Virus record (IMG/VR): IMGVR_UViG_3300008448_000099 | Span: 1 to 56,328 of that record | Source: a virus | Length of the DNA stretch: 56,328 nucleotides | Strand: one strand, 5' to 3' | In this document: positions 8,254-17,993 of the stretch, in pieces | Numbering within the stretch: the first letter of the stretch is position 1 | Layout: each line of letters starts with the position of its first letter | The notes under the pieces: model-generated | The model's database searches: none | The model's input: only the letters and a program-made list of their open reading frames with translations | Told to the model about the DNA's origin: nothing | Made by a program: the position numbers and the translations under genes

Positions 8254-8330
8254 AAAAGATCGTAGCCAAGATTAAAGAGTTTTTTGCCTCTTTGAAGGCC
8301 AAAATTCAATCGTTGTTTAAAAAAAAATAG
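8250..8330 (+). CDS. 26-residue cationic amphipathic peptide, candidate outer-membrane lysis factor
   Basis: ATG at 8250 overlaps the lysozyme stop (ATGA), and TAG is at 8328-8330. The 26-aa product contains nine lysines and one glutamate and ends in KKK. Large hydrophobics at residues 4, 5, 8, 11, 12, 15, 19, 22 and 23 would lie on one helix face with lysines on the other. Known: phage phiKT encodes a cationic lysis peptide (disruptin) that replaces spanins. No Rz/Rz1 pair is recognisable in this genome. The inference is a disruptin-like peptide. It is too short for homology calls. Confidence 0.6.
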   Translation: MKKIVAKIKEFFASLKAKIQSLFKKK

Positions 8331-8339
8331 GAGGCTCAG

Positions 8340-8507
8340 ATGGCAGAAGTATGGGAAAAAGACCGGCCAAAAAGCCTAGGAAAGCCCAAGTCGCTAAGCC
8401 CAAACCAAAAACGGGCAGCAAAAGCGTTTGCAAAAAAGACAGGGACTAAGTACCCATCCTTGGTGGCTAATATGGCTGGAGCCAAGGCTAAGAAAGGGAA
8501 GTGGTAA
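8340..8507 (+). CDS. Small basic phage protein
   Basis: 55 aa, start at 8340 with GGAGG (8330-8334) upstream; its TAA overlaps the next start (TAATG). Lysine-rich (SLGKPKSLSPNQKRAAKAF, AGAKAKKGKW) with the pattern of small basic proteins seen beside structural genes in many phages. Possibly nucleic-acid binding; function unknown. Confidence 0.65.
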   Translation: MAEVWEKDRPKSLGKPKSLSPNQKRAAKAFAKKTGTKYPSLVANMAGAKAKKGKW

Positions 8508-9145
8508 TGCCAACCGCCGCCGTCATGACTTATAACTCTTTGGTGGACGATATTTCGTCTTACCTAGAGCGAACCGACCAAGCCACCCTAGACAAGATCC
8601 CAACCTTCATCATGTTGGCTGAGCAGGTTATTGCCTCAGAAATCAAGTTTTTGGGCAATCTGACGGTTCAGCAGAGCACGATGGTGGCGACCCAACCGGT
8701 CATCGACAAGCCCGCCCGGTGGCATAAGACGGTCTCCATGAATGTGGTCGTGGCCGGTGAGCGTCAGCCTGTCCTGCTTCGCAAGTATGAGTACCTTCGG
8801 GAGTATTGGCCTGATGCTACTCAAACGGATGTCCCCAAATTTTATTGTGACTATGACTATACCCATTGGTTGGTAGCTCCGACCCCGGCGTCTGCCTATA
8901 CCTTTGAGGTGCTCTACTATGAGCGGATTCAGCCCCTAGATTCCTCAAATCAGACCAATTGGTTCACGATTTACGCACCCCAGGCGCTCCTGTACGGGAC
9001 TCTGTTGCAGGCCATGCCTTTCCTTAAAAACGATGACCGCACCCCGATGTGGCAGGCTCAGTACGACAAGATCATCAATACCTTGAAGGCTGAAGACGTT
9101 ACCCGGATCGCAGATCGTCAAGCTACTGTATTGGATTCACAATGA
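8507..9145 (+). CDS. Head-to-tail adaptor / tail tube-like protein
   Basis: 212 aa from the ATG at 8507 (TAATG overlap). Mostly helical N-terminus (TYNSLVDDISSYLERTD, FIMLAEQVIASEI), a beta-rich middle ending in YYERIQPLD, and a helical C-terminus (APQALLYGTLLQAMPFLKNDDR). This is the layout of phage adaptor proteins of the P22 gp4/T7 gp11 type that dock below the portal. A second, longer adaptor-like gene lies at 49706-50779. Function inferred from pattern and from the neighbouring nozzle gene. Confidence 0.65.
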   Translation: MPTAAVMTYNSLVDDISSYLERTDQATLDKIPTFIMLAEQVIASEIKFLGNLTVQQSTMVATQPVIDKPARWHKTVSMNVVVAGERQPVLLRKYEYLREYWPDATQTDVPKFYCDYDYTHWLVAPTPASAYTFEVLYYERIQPLDSSNQTNWFTIYAPQALLYGTLLQAMPFLKNDDRTPMWQAQYDKIINTLKAEDVTRIADRQATVLDSQ

Positions 9146-10383
9146 GCTACAACTCACCTTTTACCGGTAATGTAATCCAACCGACCGATGTTTCTTACAG
9201 GGCGATCGCCCTGTCGGCCAATACTCAGCTTGAGTGGCCAATTAACGGAAACGCCACGGACGACTATGCCGCTCGGATCATGGAGGTCGTAGCGCTCGCA
9301 GGAGGTCTTCTCCTTGAGATGCCGCCTGCTAATCAGGCTTCTGTAGGTCAAGATGCTCTGATCCGAAATGTTGGTGCGACTACCTTCACGGTAACCGACT
9401 ATGATGGCAATACAATTGTTTCTGTAGCCGCAGGTGAGGCTAAGTACATTTATATTGAGACCAACCCTGATGAGGCGGGTACTTGGGGTGTCATCGCTTT
9501 TGGTGTAGGAACCTCAAATGTGGACGCCGCAACTCTTGCCGGGTACGGACTCTTGGCGGTTGGCAACACCTTAAATCAATCTCACCCGGTCAATACAATT
9601 TCGGCTAACACAACTGTCGGTGTAGCCAATCGAGCACAGACGGTCGTTTGGACGGGGGGTGCCGGAACCCTAACCCTGACTTCAGGAACCACTCTTGGCG
9701 ACAATTGGTTTGTTTTGGTGCGAAACAACGGCACCGGAACCCTTTCTATTACACCGTCAGGCGGTCAACTAATTGACTCTGCTGCGGCCATAGACCTTCA
9801 GCCAGATGACTCATGCTTCGTAATTTGCTCAGGTTCGGCATTTTTTACCGTTGGTATTGGTCGATCTACTGAATTTAACTTCACTCAGTTAACCAAGGCG
9901 GTGACTTCAGGAACGGTCACTTTGACCCCTGCTGAGGCTTCCAACGTCATCCAAAAGTACACCGGAACCCTGTCAGGCAATGTGACGGTAGAGCTTCCGC
10001 AGACCATTCAGGTTTACTACATTACCAACCAAACGGATGGTACGGGCTCAAACTTTGACATCACCTTTACCACCGGCATCTCAGGGTCTGGGGTTGCTAC
10101 GGTTCCTTCTAATCAACAGGCAATCCTGCTCTGTGACTCTGTAAACCTGTTTAATGCCGCTACTGTTGCGGCTGGTATTGTGAACCCTCAACTATCTGAT
10201 GGTTCGGTTGGCGCACCAAGCCTTTCTTTTGCAAGCGAACAAAACACGGGTGTTTACAGGCCAGGTGCAGGCCAGTTTGCGGTCACCGTATTAGGGGCTC
10301 AACGCCTAAATGTCACGGCAAGCGGAATATCCGTTACAGGCACGGGAACCTTTAGCGGTGGCGTTCTTGGCGGGACGTTCTAA
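9142..10383 (+). CDS. Tail fibre/appendage protein
   Basis: 413 aa, start overlapping the previous stop (ATGA). Beta-rich, Thr/Gly-rich throughout. The C-terminal region LSFASEQNTGVYRPGAGQFAVTV is a common distal phage-fibre element. It ends in GGTF, as does the 983-aa fibre at 51120-54071. No enzymatic motif. Its TAATG overlap with the nozzle gene suggests co-assembly on the tail. Confidence 0.65.
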   Translation: MSYNSPFTGNVIQPTDVSYRAIALSANTQLEWPINGNATDDYAARIMEVVALAGGLLLEMPPANQASVGQDALIRNVGATTFTVTDYDGNTIVSVAAGEAKYIYIETNPDEAGTWGVIAFGVGTSNVDAATLAGYGLLAVGNTLNQSHPVNTISANTTVGVANRAQTVVWTGGAGTLTLTSGTTLGDNWFVLVRNNGTGTLSITPSGGQLIDSAAAIDLQPDDSCFVICSGSAFFTVGIGRSTEFNFTQLTKAVTSGTVTLTPAEASNVIQKYTGTLSGNVTVELPQTIQVYYITNQTDGTGSNFDITFTTGISGSGVATVPSNQQAILLCDSVNLFNAATVAAGIVNPQLSDGSVGAPSLSFASEQNTGVYRPGAGQFAVTVLGAQRLNVTASGISVTGTGTFSGGVLGGTF

Positions 10384-12617
10384 TGACGCAAAAGGTCTTT
10401 GCCCTTGATACCCTAGCGGGGATTCAACGCGACGGCACTGTCTTCGATAAGCAGTATTACAACGATGGCCGTTGGGTCAGGTTTCAGCGTGGTCGCCCGC
10501 GTAAGGTAGGTGGGTACCGGGTCATTTCAAACGACCTAAGCGGGCCTTCAAGAGGGATTTGGCTAAATCCTCAAAACGCTTTTAATTACATCTTTTCAGG
10601 CTACTCAGACGGCCTACAAGAGCTCATCATTGATGACAATGGTGTTGGTGCCGGATACACAACTCTCACCCTGTCCAACTTTACTGCCTCCCCATTAAAT
10701 CTTTGGCAGTTTGATGGCTTTTATGATGTTGCGGGTGCGGGGGTAAATTCCTTACTAGCCCATCCCGGCCAAAACCTTGCCGCAATTGATAACACGACCA
10801 ACACCCCGGTTTTGATTGGAGACATTAACGGCACGACCATGTCCCAAATTGGGGTGTTTACGGACTCCGTAACGACTACAAACGGACTTCCGACAGTCAC
10901 TTTAGCGGCAAGCAATATCCTTATCGGAGCGGGTCAGACAATCACCGGAACGGGAATACCTGCAAACACTACCGTAGTCTCTGTCTCAAGCACTACGGTT
11001 ACGATGTCCAATAATGCCACGGCATCAGCAACCGTTACGGCAACCTTTAACAATAATGTTGAGGTGTCCGGAGGCGTGGTTTCCCTGCATCCGTATGTGT
11101 TCGTCTACGGAAACAATGGCCTGATTAGAAACTGTTCAGCAGGAAATGCTCAGGATTGGGTGTCGGCCGATGCCAATGAAACCAATGTGGCCACCGGAAA
11201 GATCGTTCAGGGTCTGCCGGTTCGCGGCGGTTCTAACTCTCCTTCAGGGCTCTTTTGGTCGCTCGACTCCCTCATCCGGGTATCTTATGCTCCTCAGTCC
11301 TTAGGTGTTGCCGGAACAGGAAACTTTGCCCCGCCGACCTTCTGGCGGTACGACATCATTTCCTCCCAGACCTCAATACTTTCATCGCAGTCCGTCATTG
11401 AGTATGATGGCGTCTATTATTGGTGCGGTGTCGATAGATTCCTTCTGTATAACGGGGTGGTGAAAGAAATCCCCAATCAGATGAATCAGAACTACTTTTT
11501 TGACAATCTGAACTACAACCAGCGTCAAAAGGTATGGGCAACCAAGGTTCCTCGATTCGGTGAGATTTGGTGGTTCTACCCCCGCGGAAGCTCAACTGAG
11601 TGTAATGACGCCATCATCTATAACATCCGTGAGAACACCTGGTATGACGCCGGCATCGCTTTAGGAGCTCGCCGATCCGCAGGCTACTTCTCTCAGGTGT
11701 TTGCTTACCCAATTGCTGCCGATTGGGAAACGCTTCCCCAAGAGGTGCTTTTAGAGCAGTCGATGACCTATACAAGCGGGTTCAATAAGATCCTATTGAA
11801 TACCTACTACGGCGAGATTGTCCTTAATTGCGTGGTTACCGGAACCGACATCCCTGCTAACACGACCGTGGACGCCATCCAATCTAGCGGTATAAAGGGG
11901 CTAGATACGATCACAGGCGGCTCTCTGTACGGCGATGGCACTTACCCCGATGTTCCCCTCACCGGAGGCTTAGGAGCGGGTGCTACGGCCGATATAACGG
12001 TCTCAGGTGGTGCGGTTACGGATGTCTTGATCGTTGATCCGGGTGCGGCCTATCAGGTCGGGGATGTTCTATCTGCAAGCAATACCAACCTAGGGGGTAC
12101 CGGGTCAGGCTTTTCGGTGCCGGTAGATGACCTATATGTCATGGTTTTGACCCTGTCTAACGCTCCCACGGCTTCTGATACTGCTGAATTGACCTTTAGC
12201 ACCCCTGCTGACCGGATTGAGATCTATCAGCACGAGGTTGGGGTAGATGCCATCAATGGCCAAAATGTCACGGCAATTGAGTCCTACTTTGAAACCTCAG
12301 ATCTTGGGTGGGTAGCCGGTGGTCCTGCTCAGCCGACGATGGAGGGCGCAAACCGTTGGTTAAGACTTGAGCGGGTGGAGCCTGACTTTATTCAGCACGG
12401 GCAGATGAGCCTGATCGTTACAGGTCGCCCCTATGCTCAGATCGATGACAAGGCATCTGATCCTTACTATTTTGACCCCAACACGGGAAAGATTGATATG
12501 AAGGAACAACGCCGGGAGTTGAGGCTGAAATTCATCTCCAACACGGTCGGTGGCGACTATCAGCTTGGTCGTGTGATCCTTAACGCAGATATTGGTGATG
12601 TCAGAGGATATTCATGA
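10383..12617 (+). CDS. Tail nozzle / packaged-DNA stabilisation protein
   Basis: 744 aa. The N-terminus (FDKQYYNDGRWVRFQRGRPRKVGGYR) and the body with repeated beta strands (SLDSLIRVSYAP, VIEYDGVYYWCGVDRFLLYNG, NIRENTWYDAGIALGARRSAGYF) match the propeller-like nozzle proteins of podoviruses (P22 gp10/T7 gp12 role), which close the tail tube and retain packaged DNA. Two Ig-like insertions share the phrase IPANTTV (about residues 195 and 498). Coupled on both sides by TAATG and ATGA overlaps. Confidence 0.75.
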   Translation: MTQKVFALDTLAGIQRDGTVFDKQYYNDGRWVRFQRGRPRKVGGYRVISNDLSGPSRGIWLNPQNAFNYIFSGYSDGLQELIIDDNGVGAGYTTLTLSNFTASPLNLWQFDGFYDVAGAGVNSLLAHPGQNLAAIDNTTNTPVLIGDINGTTMSQIGVFTDSVTTTNGLPTVTLAASNILIGAGQTITGTGIPANTTVVSVSSTTVTMSNNATASATVTATFNNNVEVSGGVVSLHPYVFVYGNNGLIRNCSAGNAQDWVSADANETNVATGKIVQGLPVRGGSNSPSGLFWSLDSLIRVSYAPQSLGVAGTGNFAPPTFWRYDIISSQTSILSSQSVIEYDGVYYWCGVDRFLLYNGVVKEIPNQMNQNYFFDNLNYNQRQKVWATKVPRFGEIWWFYPRGSSTECNDAIIYNIRENTWYDAGIALGARRSAGYFSQVFAYPIAADWETLPQEVLLEQSMTYTSGFNKILLNTYYGEIVLNCVVTGTDIPANTTVDAIQSSGIKGLDTITGGSLYGDGTYPDVPLTGGLGAGATADITVSGGAVTDVLIVDPGAAYQVGDVLSASNTNLGGTGSGFSVPVDDLYVMVLTLSNAPTASDTAELTFSTPADRIEIYQHEVGVDAINGQNVTAIESYFETSDLGWVAGGPAQPTMEGANRWLRLERVEPDFIQHGQMSLIVTGRPYAQIDDKASDPYYFDPNTGKIDMKEQRRELRLKFISNTVGGDYQLGRVILNADIGDVRGYS

Positions 12618-12886
12618 CGACTCCACTTACCCCTGCTAGCGGTCAACCGTTTATTTATGACCCAAGATTCCATACTTTTGAGTCTTGGGCAGCGCTTATG
12701 TGCGAGCAGTATGCAGGGCAACAGATTGAAATTCCGGGGCCACTTACGGATTGGAAGTTGTGGGGCAACGGATTGAAAGCTATTGATGTCTTTACGAATG
12801 AGGCTATCCCGGCAACCGATGAATTCAATAATTGGTTTGATTGGGCTCAGGAACTGTTATCAATGATCAACCCGCGGGTAGCGTAA
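12614..12886 (+). CDS. Small phage protein, unknown
   Basis: 90 aa, ATGA overlap with the nozzle gene. Aromatic-rich, acidic sequence (FESWAALMCEQYAGQQIEIPG, NNWFDWAQELLSMI). No recognised family. Position between nozzle and internal proteins suggests a tail component. Confidence 0.65.
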   Translation: MTTPLTPASGQPFIYDPRFHTFESWAALMCEQYAGQQIEIPGPLTDWKLWGNGLKAIDVFTNEAIPATDEFNNWFDWAQELLSMINPRVA

Positions 12887-12888
12887 TC

Positions 12889-15800
12889 ATGGCGTTTGAA
12901 GACGATATTTATCAAAACTCTTTCTTAGGCTTCAGACCTAACAGAATGAGAGAGTTTCGTGATTACGAAGATGCCGGTATTGATGTTTTTGCGCCGACTA
13001 GCCAAGACATGAATGCCGCCAATATTGCTAATACGGCAAACACAACGCCTGCTTCTAACATTGATCAGTTTCAAGAAGGTATTGATTCTCAAATATCTGC
13101 ATTAAATCAAGTCTCTGACTCTTCGTTAACAACTGAGCAAACTACCAAGCAAACCACCGGCGCATTACCCGGAGGCAAAACGGATACTGTAACGGTAGCA
13201 GATACCGCAATTACCGGAGCATTGCCGGGAGGTAGCGCAGATACCGTAACGGCAACCGCCCAAGATGTGGTTACAGGGGCTACAACCGGAGCAGAAACCA
13301 AGGCTGCTGATACATCAGGAGCATTAACCACAGCAACGACCGATATGTCACAACAGGGTGCGTTGCCAGGAGGAACCCAAACTGCTACCACAACGACTGC
13401 AAAGACGACCGATCCAAAAGACCTTGTTTATGACTATCAGGGCAAGTCTTACGACAAAAACCAACTTCTAAGCCTAGCAGCTCAAATTGGGCCAAACATT
13501 ACAAGCCTTGCTGGTGGTGTGTTTTCAACATCCGGGCAAAGCGTTGGCTTTGACTTTGATGAAGCTACCAAGATTCTTGGTGCAGAACCTACGGTCGGGC
13601 AGCAGGTCGTTTTGGATATGGCTCGTAACCTGCTCAATATGGGCGTTACTGACCTAAGTCAGCTCAATATCAAAGAGCAAAAAGAAGATCTAGAGGTCTT
13701 TGAGATTCTTGACGATCAAGGAAGGCCAACGGGAACTTACGGGACTTCGGTGCAAGACCCGAATAATCCTGAAGGAACCATGACTCGAATTCTGACGCCA
13801 GAAGAAGCGGCAAGAATTCGCACGGAAAGCACTCAAGGATCGGAAGGCGATAATGTCCGAAAGATTGCAGAAGACATCCTTACAGGTCGAACTCTTTATT
13901 CTGGCGATCAACTGATCAATGCTTCCAATCAGGTAACCGAAGGGCTATCTTTTGATATCGGTGTGACCTATACCGGCCCTGATTCGACTCGGTATCGGTT
14001 GATCATGAACCCGACAACGGGTAAGCCTGAGTTTGCGGCCTATTACTCAAGCACAAGCGATATGGACAAGGTCGGGGCGATTTTGACCATGGCATCGTTT
14101 GTCCCGCAACTTGCTGTTTTTGCTAAAGCAATCCAAGCGGGTATCGCCATTAAGAACGGTGATGTCTTAAATGGGTTGGCTAATCTTGCGGGAGTGGGCG
14201 GGTTTAACAATGTAGCGACGGCTCTTCAGGTAGCAAACGCTGCTAAAAACGGTGACGCCGTTCAATTAGTAAGCGCTCTTGTATCCAACGCAGATGTTGC
14301 CAAAGCAGCCGGCGATATAAAAATTGCCGGAGACATTAGTCTTAAAGATGTTGGAAACGGCATAAAGCTAGCCGATGCCATCAACAACCAAAATTGGAGT
14401 GGTGCGCTAACGATTGCCGGGACGATGTCAAATAGTCCTGACCTAGTTACGGCAGGCGCAGCGACCAAAGTAATTACGGCAATTCAGTCAGGCAACCCTA
14501 TTTTGATTGCTGATGCGGCTATGAACCTTAATAAGGTTACAAATGCGGCAAACAATATTACCGATCAGAATGTTGCAACCAAGATTGCTGATAGCGTCAA
14601 AAACACTCAGGTTGCGTCTCTAAACACTTCTGTCACCGGAACGGCTACGGACGCGGTTGGTGATATGTTGGACACCACCGTAGGCGGTGGTGGCAACGAT
14701 CTGACCGTCAAGGCTGACGATGTAAGCGCAGAAGACACATTTACCGGTCTTGATCAGTTAGCGGTAGATACCTTTGTGGACGCCAAGAACAAGGGCGCAA
14801 CCGACGAAGAGGCGCTGAATGCCGCCAATAGTGTCCTGACAGCCTCAAAGACTACGGTAGATGAGTTTGGTGGCTTTGGCGACGCAACTAAAGCTACAAC
14901 TGAGCGAAATGTCTTAAATATTAGCAATACTGAAGCGAACACACCGGAAGAAGCCGCTAATCTTGCCGCATCTAAAGGTTATTCTAGTTTTACCTTCGGA
15001 GGCACAACCTACGCTTTAAGCGCATCCGCTCAAGATGTAGATCGACAAGTTGCTAATCAAGAGATTGCCTCTCAGTCTAGTTTTAATGATGCTTATAAAG
15101 TTGCCCGTGAAAGGCTTGGCCCAGGGCAGACCTTTGAATGGAATGGTAAGTCATACTCAACAGACACCCGTGAGGAAAATCCTGTTCTTGCTGCGGCTTC
15201 TGATGCGGCAATTGCGGCTAAGACGGCAACCAAGACATATACAAATTACGACACCAAATCAATGGCTGATGCTCAGTCTCAAATTGATTTGTCGGGATTG
15301 GATCAGGCTCAAACTTACGGCACCTTTGATCCATTCTTGAAGTCAGCCGGTCTTGGTGGCGAATATATCATTGTTGATGACAAGATTAGTAAGCAGATTA
15401 TTGACCCCGTGGTCAAGACGGTTGGTTTGGCCACTCGAGGCGTTGGCGGAATTGTTGACTTTACCGCAGGTACGCTCCAGGCGATTAATGTAATCGACAA
15501 AAACTCACCGTTAATTCAAATTGCTTCGGATCTAAAAGAACTTGGAAATCAGCAAGTTGGCGAATACCTTGTAAACCAAGAAAAAGAGTTTGTTAGCAGG
15601 ATTAGTGAGGCTGAAGGATTAACTGGAAAGTTAAAAGCGTTAGCAGACGGAATTATTAAAAACCCATCTGCTTTGTTAACCCTTGGTGCAAGCGAGTTAG
15701 TGGAAGAAGCTCCAAGTGTTGTTGGAGCGGTTGTTTCAATAATTGCAAGAGCCCCAAAAATCATAGCCTACGGCGTTAACGCGGTTACTAACCTTGTTGA

Positions 15801-17991
15801 GGCGGCAGGAGCAAACTACAACGACACCAAGAAACAGGCTCTTGATGCCGGAATGAGCGAGGCAGATGCACACGCTGCCGCTCAAAAGTCAGCGGGAGCC
15901 GCCGGAGCACTTGCGTTTGTTCTTGGGCCTGTAGCAGAGATGCCCTTAATTAAACGAGCCGGAGATCTTGTTGAGGGTGTCGCACAGACAGGCGTTAAAC
16001 AAAGCGCCAAAGAGGTCGGCAAAACAGTAGGCAAAGAAGTTGTAACTGAGAGCGCTGAAGGCGGCGGTGCTGCTGCCGTTGGAAGTTACTTTGCTACCGG
16101 TCAGGTTGACATGAATCAGGTGCTGACTTCAGCGGTGCTTGACCCTGCGGTTGCAGGAAATGTATCCGGAACGGTTGCCACGGTTGTGGAGGTTGCAGGC
16201 AATAAGCCCGCTACAGGCGAAATGATCTCTGCATCGGTTTCCAATCCTGAGCAAGCTCAGACCCTCATTAACACGGTCAACACGGCCATGCAGCCAGGGG
16301 CAGATCTGAAGCAGGCAAGCATAGAAATTGTTTCAACCTTGACGGCTTCTGGAATGAACACTCAGCAGGCTGAGAGCGTAGCAAACACGGCAGTTGCTGA
16401 GCAGATTATTACGAACATCAACAATTACGGTGATCTAAATATTCCGAATGTGAATATTACAGTCGGTGCTGATAAGTTTGGAAACGCGGTTACCTTAGGC
16501 GACTACTTGGGTAGCTCTGTAACCGGCTTAGGAAATATTGAGTATATTGCACCTGATGTCTCTATCGGAACCAATGCGCAGGGTCAGCCAATTACCGTAG
16601 GTGATCTGTCAAGTTTGGGTAAGTTTGGAGCGGCTACTGATACAACTCAAGCTGCTGACACAACGCAGGTTGCTGATACGACTACGGACACAAAGACCGG
16701 AGCCACTACATCGACGGACGCTACTACCGGGGCTACAACTCAGACAACTACTGACGCGGCCACAAACACGACTACTGAAACAACGACAAATAACAATACA
16801 GGTGTCAACACGCAGGTTGTTACAGACACAAAGAATGACACAAAGACAACCACAACGACTGATACCAATACAAATACAACCACTCAGACAACAACAAATG
16901 CTGAGACAAATGTAACTACTGAAACGACGGTCAATACTGACACAAATACCGTCACTCAGACTAATACAGACCCGAATACCAACACCCAGACAACAACTCA
17001 GATTGATAACAGCACAAATGTTGTCACAGAGACCAAGACTGATAACAACTCAAGTACTGAAACAAAGGTAGTTACTGACCCAAATAATAATATTCAGACA
17101 ACCACAGTTATTGACACGAGCACAGGCGAGGTTATTGACACCAAGACGACGGTTGTTCCACCGGATTGGAAAGAGCCGGATATTGATACGCCTGATCCGG
17201 TAGAACCTACAGAACCTGATACCAAGACCAAGACAACGCCGACCAAGAAAACGCCAACAAAAACCCAGCCGTCACCGGCGCTTGGTTTAAGTTTATTGGC
17301 TGCACCTACAATTTTCCCTGACGATGGGCCAAAGTTTAAAGACCCGTTCATTACAAGCGCGGCTGAACAACGCAAGTTTGTCGGCTCTCTTGATCCATTC
17401 TTCCAAGAGGTGGAATCAGGAGATATGCTTCACCCTGACTTTATGGCTCAAGCGCCGTCCATGCAATTACAAGACCAAGAAGATACGAAGGAAGAAACGA
17501 TGCCCAATTACTTTACCTATGGGATGCAGACAGACCTTGATAGTCTGTTTGGCCCATTCGGTGCCACCGGAACCGGCTTGTCTCAGTTTGAAGATGAGAT
17601 GGCTGCTAAGCGCGGCGGTTTAGCCGCTCCTCTAATGGCAGGTGGCGGTCTTACCCGATACGGTCGGTATGCCGGCGGAGGCGTACCCTTGGTAGCGCAT
17701 TCAGGCAAGACAAGGGTAGACTTCCGTCAGGGTGACGCGGTGACGGGGCCGGGAGATGGTCAATCTGACAGCATCCCTGCAATGCTCGCAGACGGGGAGT
17801 TTGTGATCCCTGCCGATGTCGTGGCCGCCCTTGGGAACGGTTCTACAAAGGCTGGATCAGACAAACTATACGACATGATGCACTCCATACGGGCTTATCA
17901 CCGATCGGCTAAACCGAAAGACCTGCCTCCTGAGGCAAAGGCAAACCCGTTGGACTATCTGAAAAAACCCTCCCGAAAGGCTAGGAGATAA
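12889..17991 (+). CDS. Large internal virion / ejection protein with Thr-rich linker
   Basis: 1700 aa, start ATG 12889 two bases after the previous stop; an upstream in-frame TTG at 12841 is unlikely. The N-terminal part is Thr/Ala-rich and contains repeated GALPGG motifs. A long Ala/Asn-rich helical region follows. Residues about 925-1070 hold hydrophobic stretches (PSVVGAVVSIIARAPKIIAYG, AAGALAFVLGPVAEM), compatible with a membrane-crossing ejection channel. Residues about 1250-1425 are a Thr/Asn low-complexity linker. The C-terminus (GPGDGQSDSIPAMLADGEFVIP, then DKLYDMMHSI) is a motif recurrent at the ends of phage internal proteins. It is preceded by the GG-type repeats seen in other virion genes here. 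Inferred role: genome ejection. Confidence 0.75.
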   Translation: MAFEDDIYQNSFLGFRPNRMREFRDYEDAGIDVFAPTSQDMNAANIANTANTTPASNIDQFQEGIDSQISALNQVSDSSLTTEQTTKQTTGALPGGKTDTVTVADTAITGALPGGSADTVTATAQDVVTGATTGAETKAADTSGALTTATTDMSQQGALPGGTQTATTTTAKTTDPKDLVYDYQGKSYDKNQLLSLAAQIGPNITSLAGGVFSTSGQSVGFDFDEATKILGAEPTVGQQVVLDMARNLLNMGVTDLSQLNIKEQKEDLEVFEILDDQGRPTGTYGTSVQDPNNPEGTMTRILTPEEAARIRTESTQGSEGDNVRKIAEDILTGRTLYSGDQLINASNQVTEGLSFDIGVTYTGPDSTRYRLIMNPTTGKPEFAAYYSSTSDMDKVGAILTMASFVPQLAVFAKAIQAGIAIKNGDVLNGLANLAGVGGFNNVATALQVANAAKNGDAVQLVSALVSNADVAKAAGDIKIAGDISLKDVGNGIKLADAINNQNWSGALTIAGTMSNSPDLVTAGAATKVITAIQSGNPILIADAAMNLNKVTNAANNITDQNVATKIADSVKNTQVASLNTSVTGTATDAVGDMLDTTVGGGGNDLTVKADDVSAEDTFTGLDQLAVDTFVDAKNKGATDEEALNAANSVLTASKTTVDEFGGFGDATKATTERNVLNISNTEANTPEEAANLAASKGYSSFTFGGTTYALSASAQDVDRQVANQEIASQSSFNDAYKVARERLGPGQTFEWNGKSYSTDTREENPVLAAASDAAIAAKTATKTYTNYDTKSMADAQSQIDLSGLDQAQTYGTFDPFLKSAGLGGEYIIVDDKISKQIIDPVVKTVGLATRGVGGIVDFTAGTLQAINVIDKNSPLIQIASDLKELGNQQVGEYLVNQEKEFVSRISEAEGLTGKLKALADGIIKNPSALLTLGASELVEEAPSVVGAVVSIIARAPKIIAYGVNAVTNLVEAAGANYNDTKKQALDAGMSEADAHAAAQKSAGAAGALAFVLGPVAEMPLIKRAGDLVEGVAQTGVKQSAKEVGKTVGKEVVTESAEGGGAAAVGSYFATGQVDMNQVLTSAVLDPAVAGNVSGTVATVVEVAGNKPATGEMISASVSNPEQAQTLINTVNTAMQPGADLKQASIEIVSTLTASGMNTQQAESVANTAVAEQIITNINNYGDLNIPNVNITVGADKFGNAVTLGDYLGSSVTGLGNIEYIAPDVSIGTNAQGQPITVGDLSSLGKFGAATDTTQAADTTQVADTTTDTKTGATTSTDATTGATTQTTTDAATNTTTETTTNNNTGVNTQVVTDTKNDTKTTTTTDTNTNTTTQTTTNAETNVTTETTVNTDTNTVTQTNTDPNTNTQTTTQIDNSTNVVTETKTDNNSSTETKVVTDPNNNIQTTTVIDTSTGEVIDTKTTVVPPDWKEPDIDTPDPVEPTEPDTKTKTTPTKKTPTKTQPSPALGLSLLAAPTIFPDDGPKFKDPFITSAAEQRKFVGSLDPFFQEVESGDMLHPDFMAQAPSMQLQDQEDTKEETMPNYFTYGMQTDLDSLFGPFGATGTGLSQFEDEMAAKRGGLAAPLMAGGGLTRYGRYAGGGVPLVAHSGKTRVDFRQGDAVTGPGDGQSDSIPAMLADGEFVIPADVVAALGNGSTKAGSDKLYDMMHSIRAYHRSAKPKDLPPEAKANPLDYLKKPSRKARR

Positions 17992-17993
17992 GC

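Noticed and set aside
16640-17160. Simple-sequence or CRISPR-like repeats in the internal protein gene
   Set aside because: The Thr/Asn-rich codons give irregular ACA/ACT runs without fixed spacers or repeats; this is a low-complexity protein linker.
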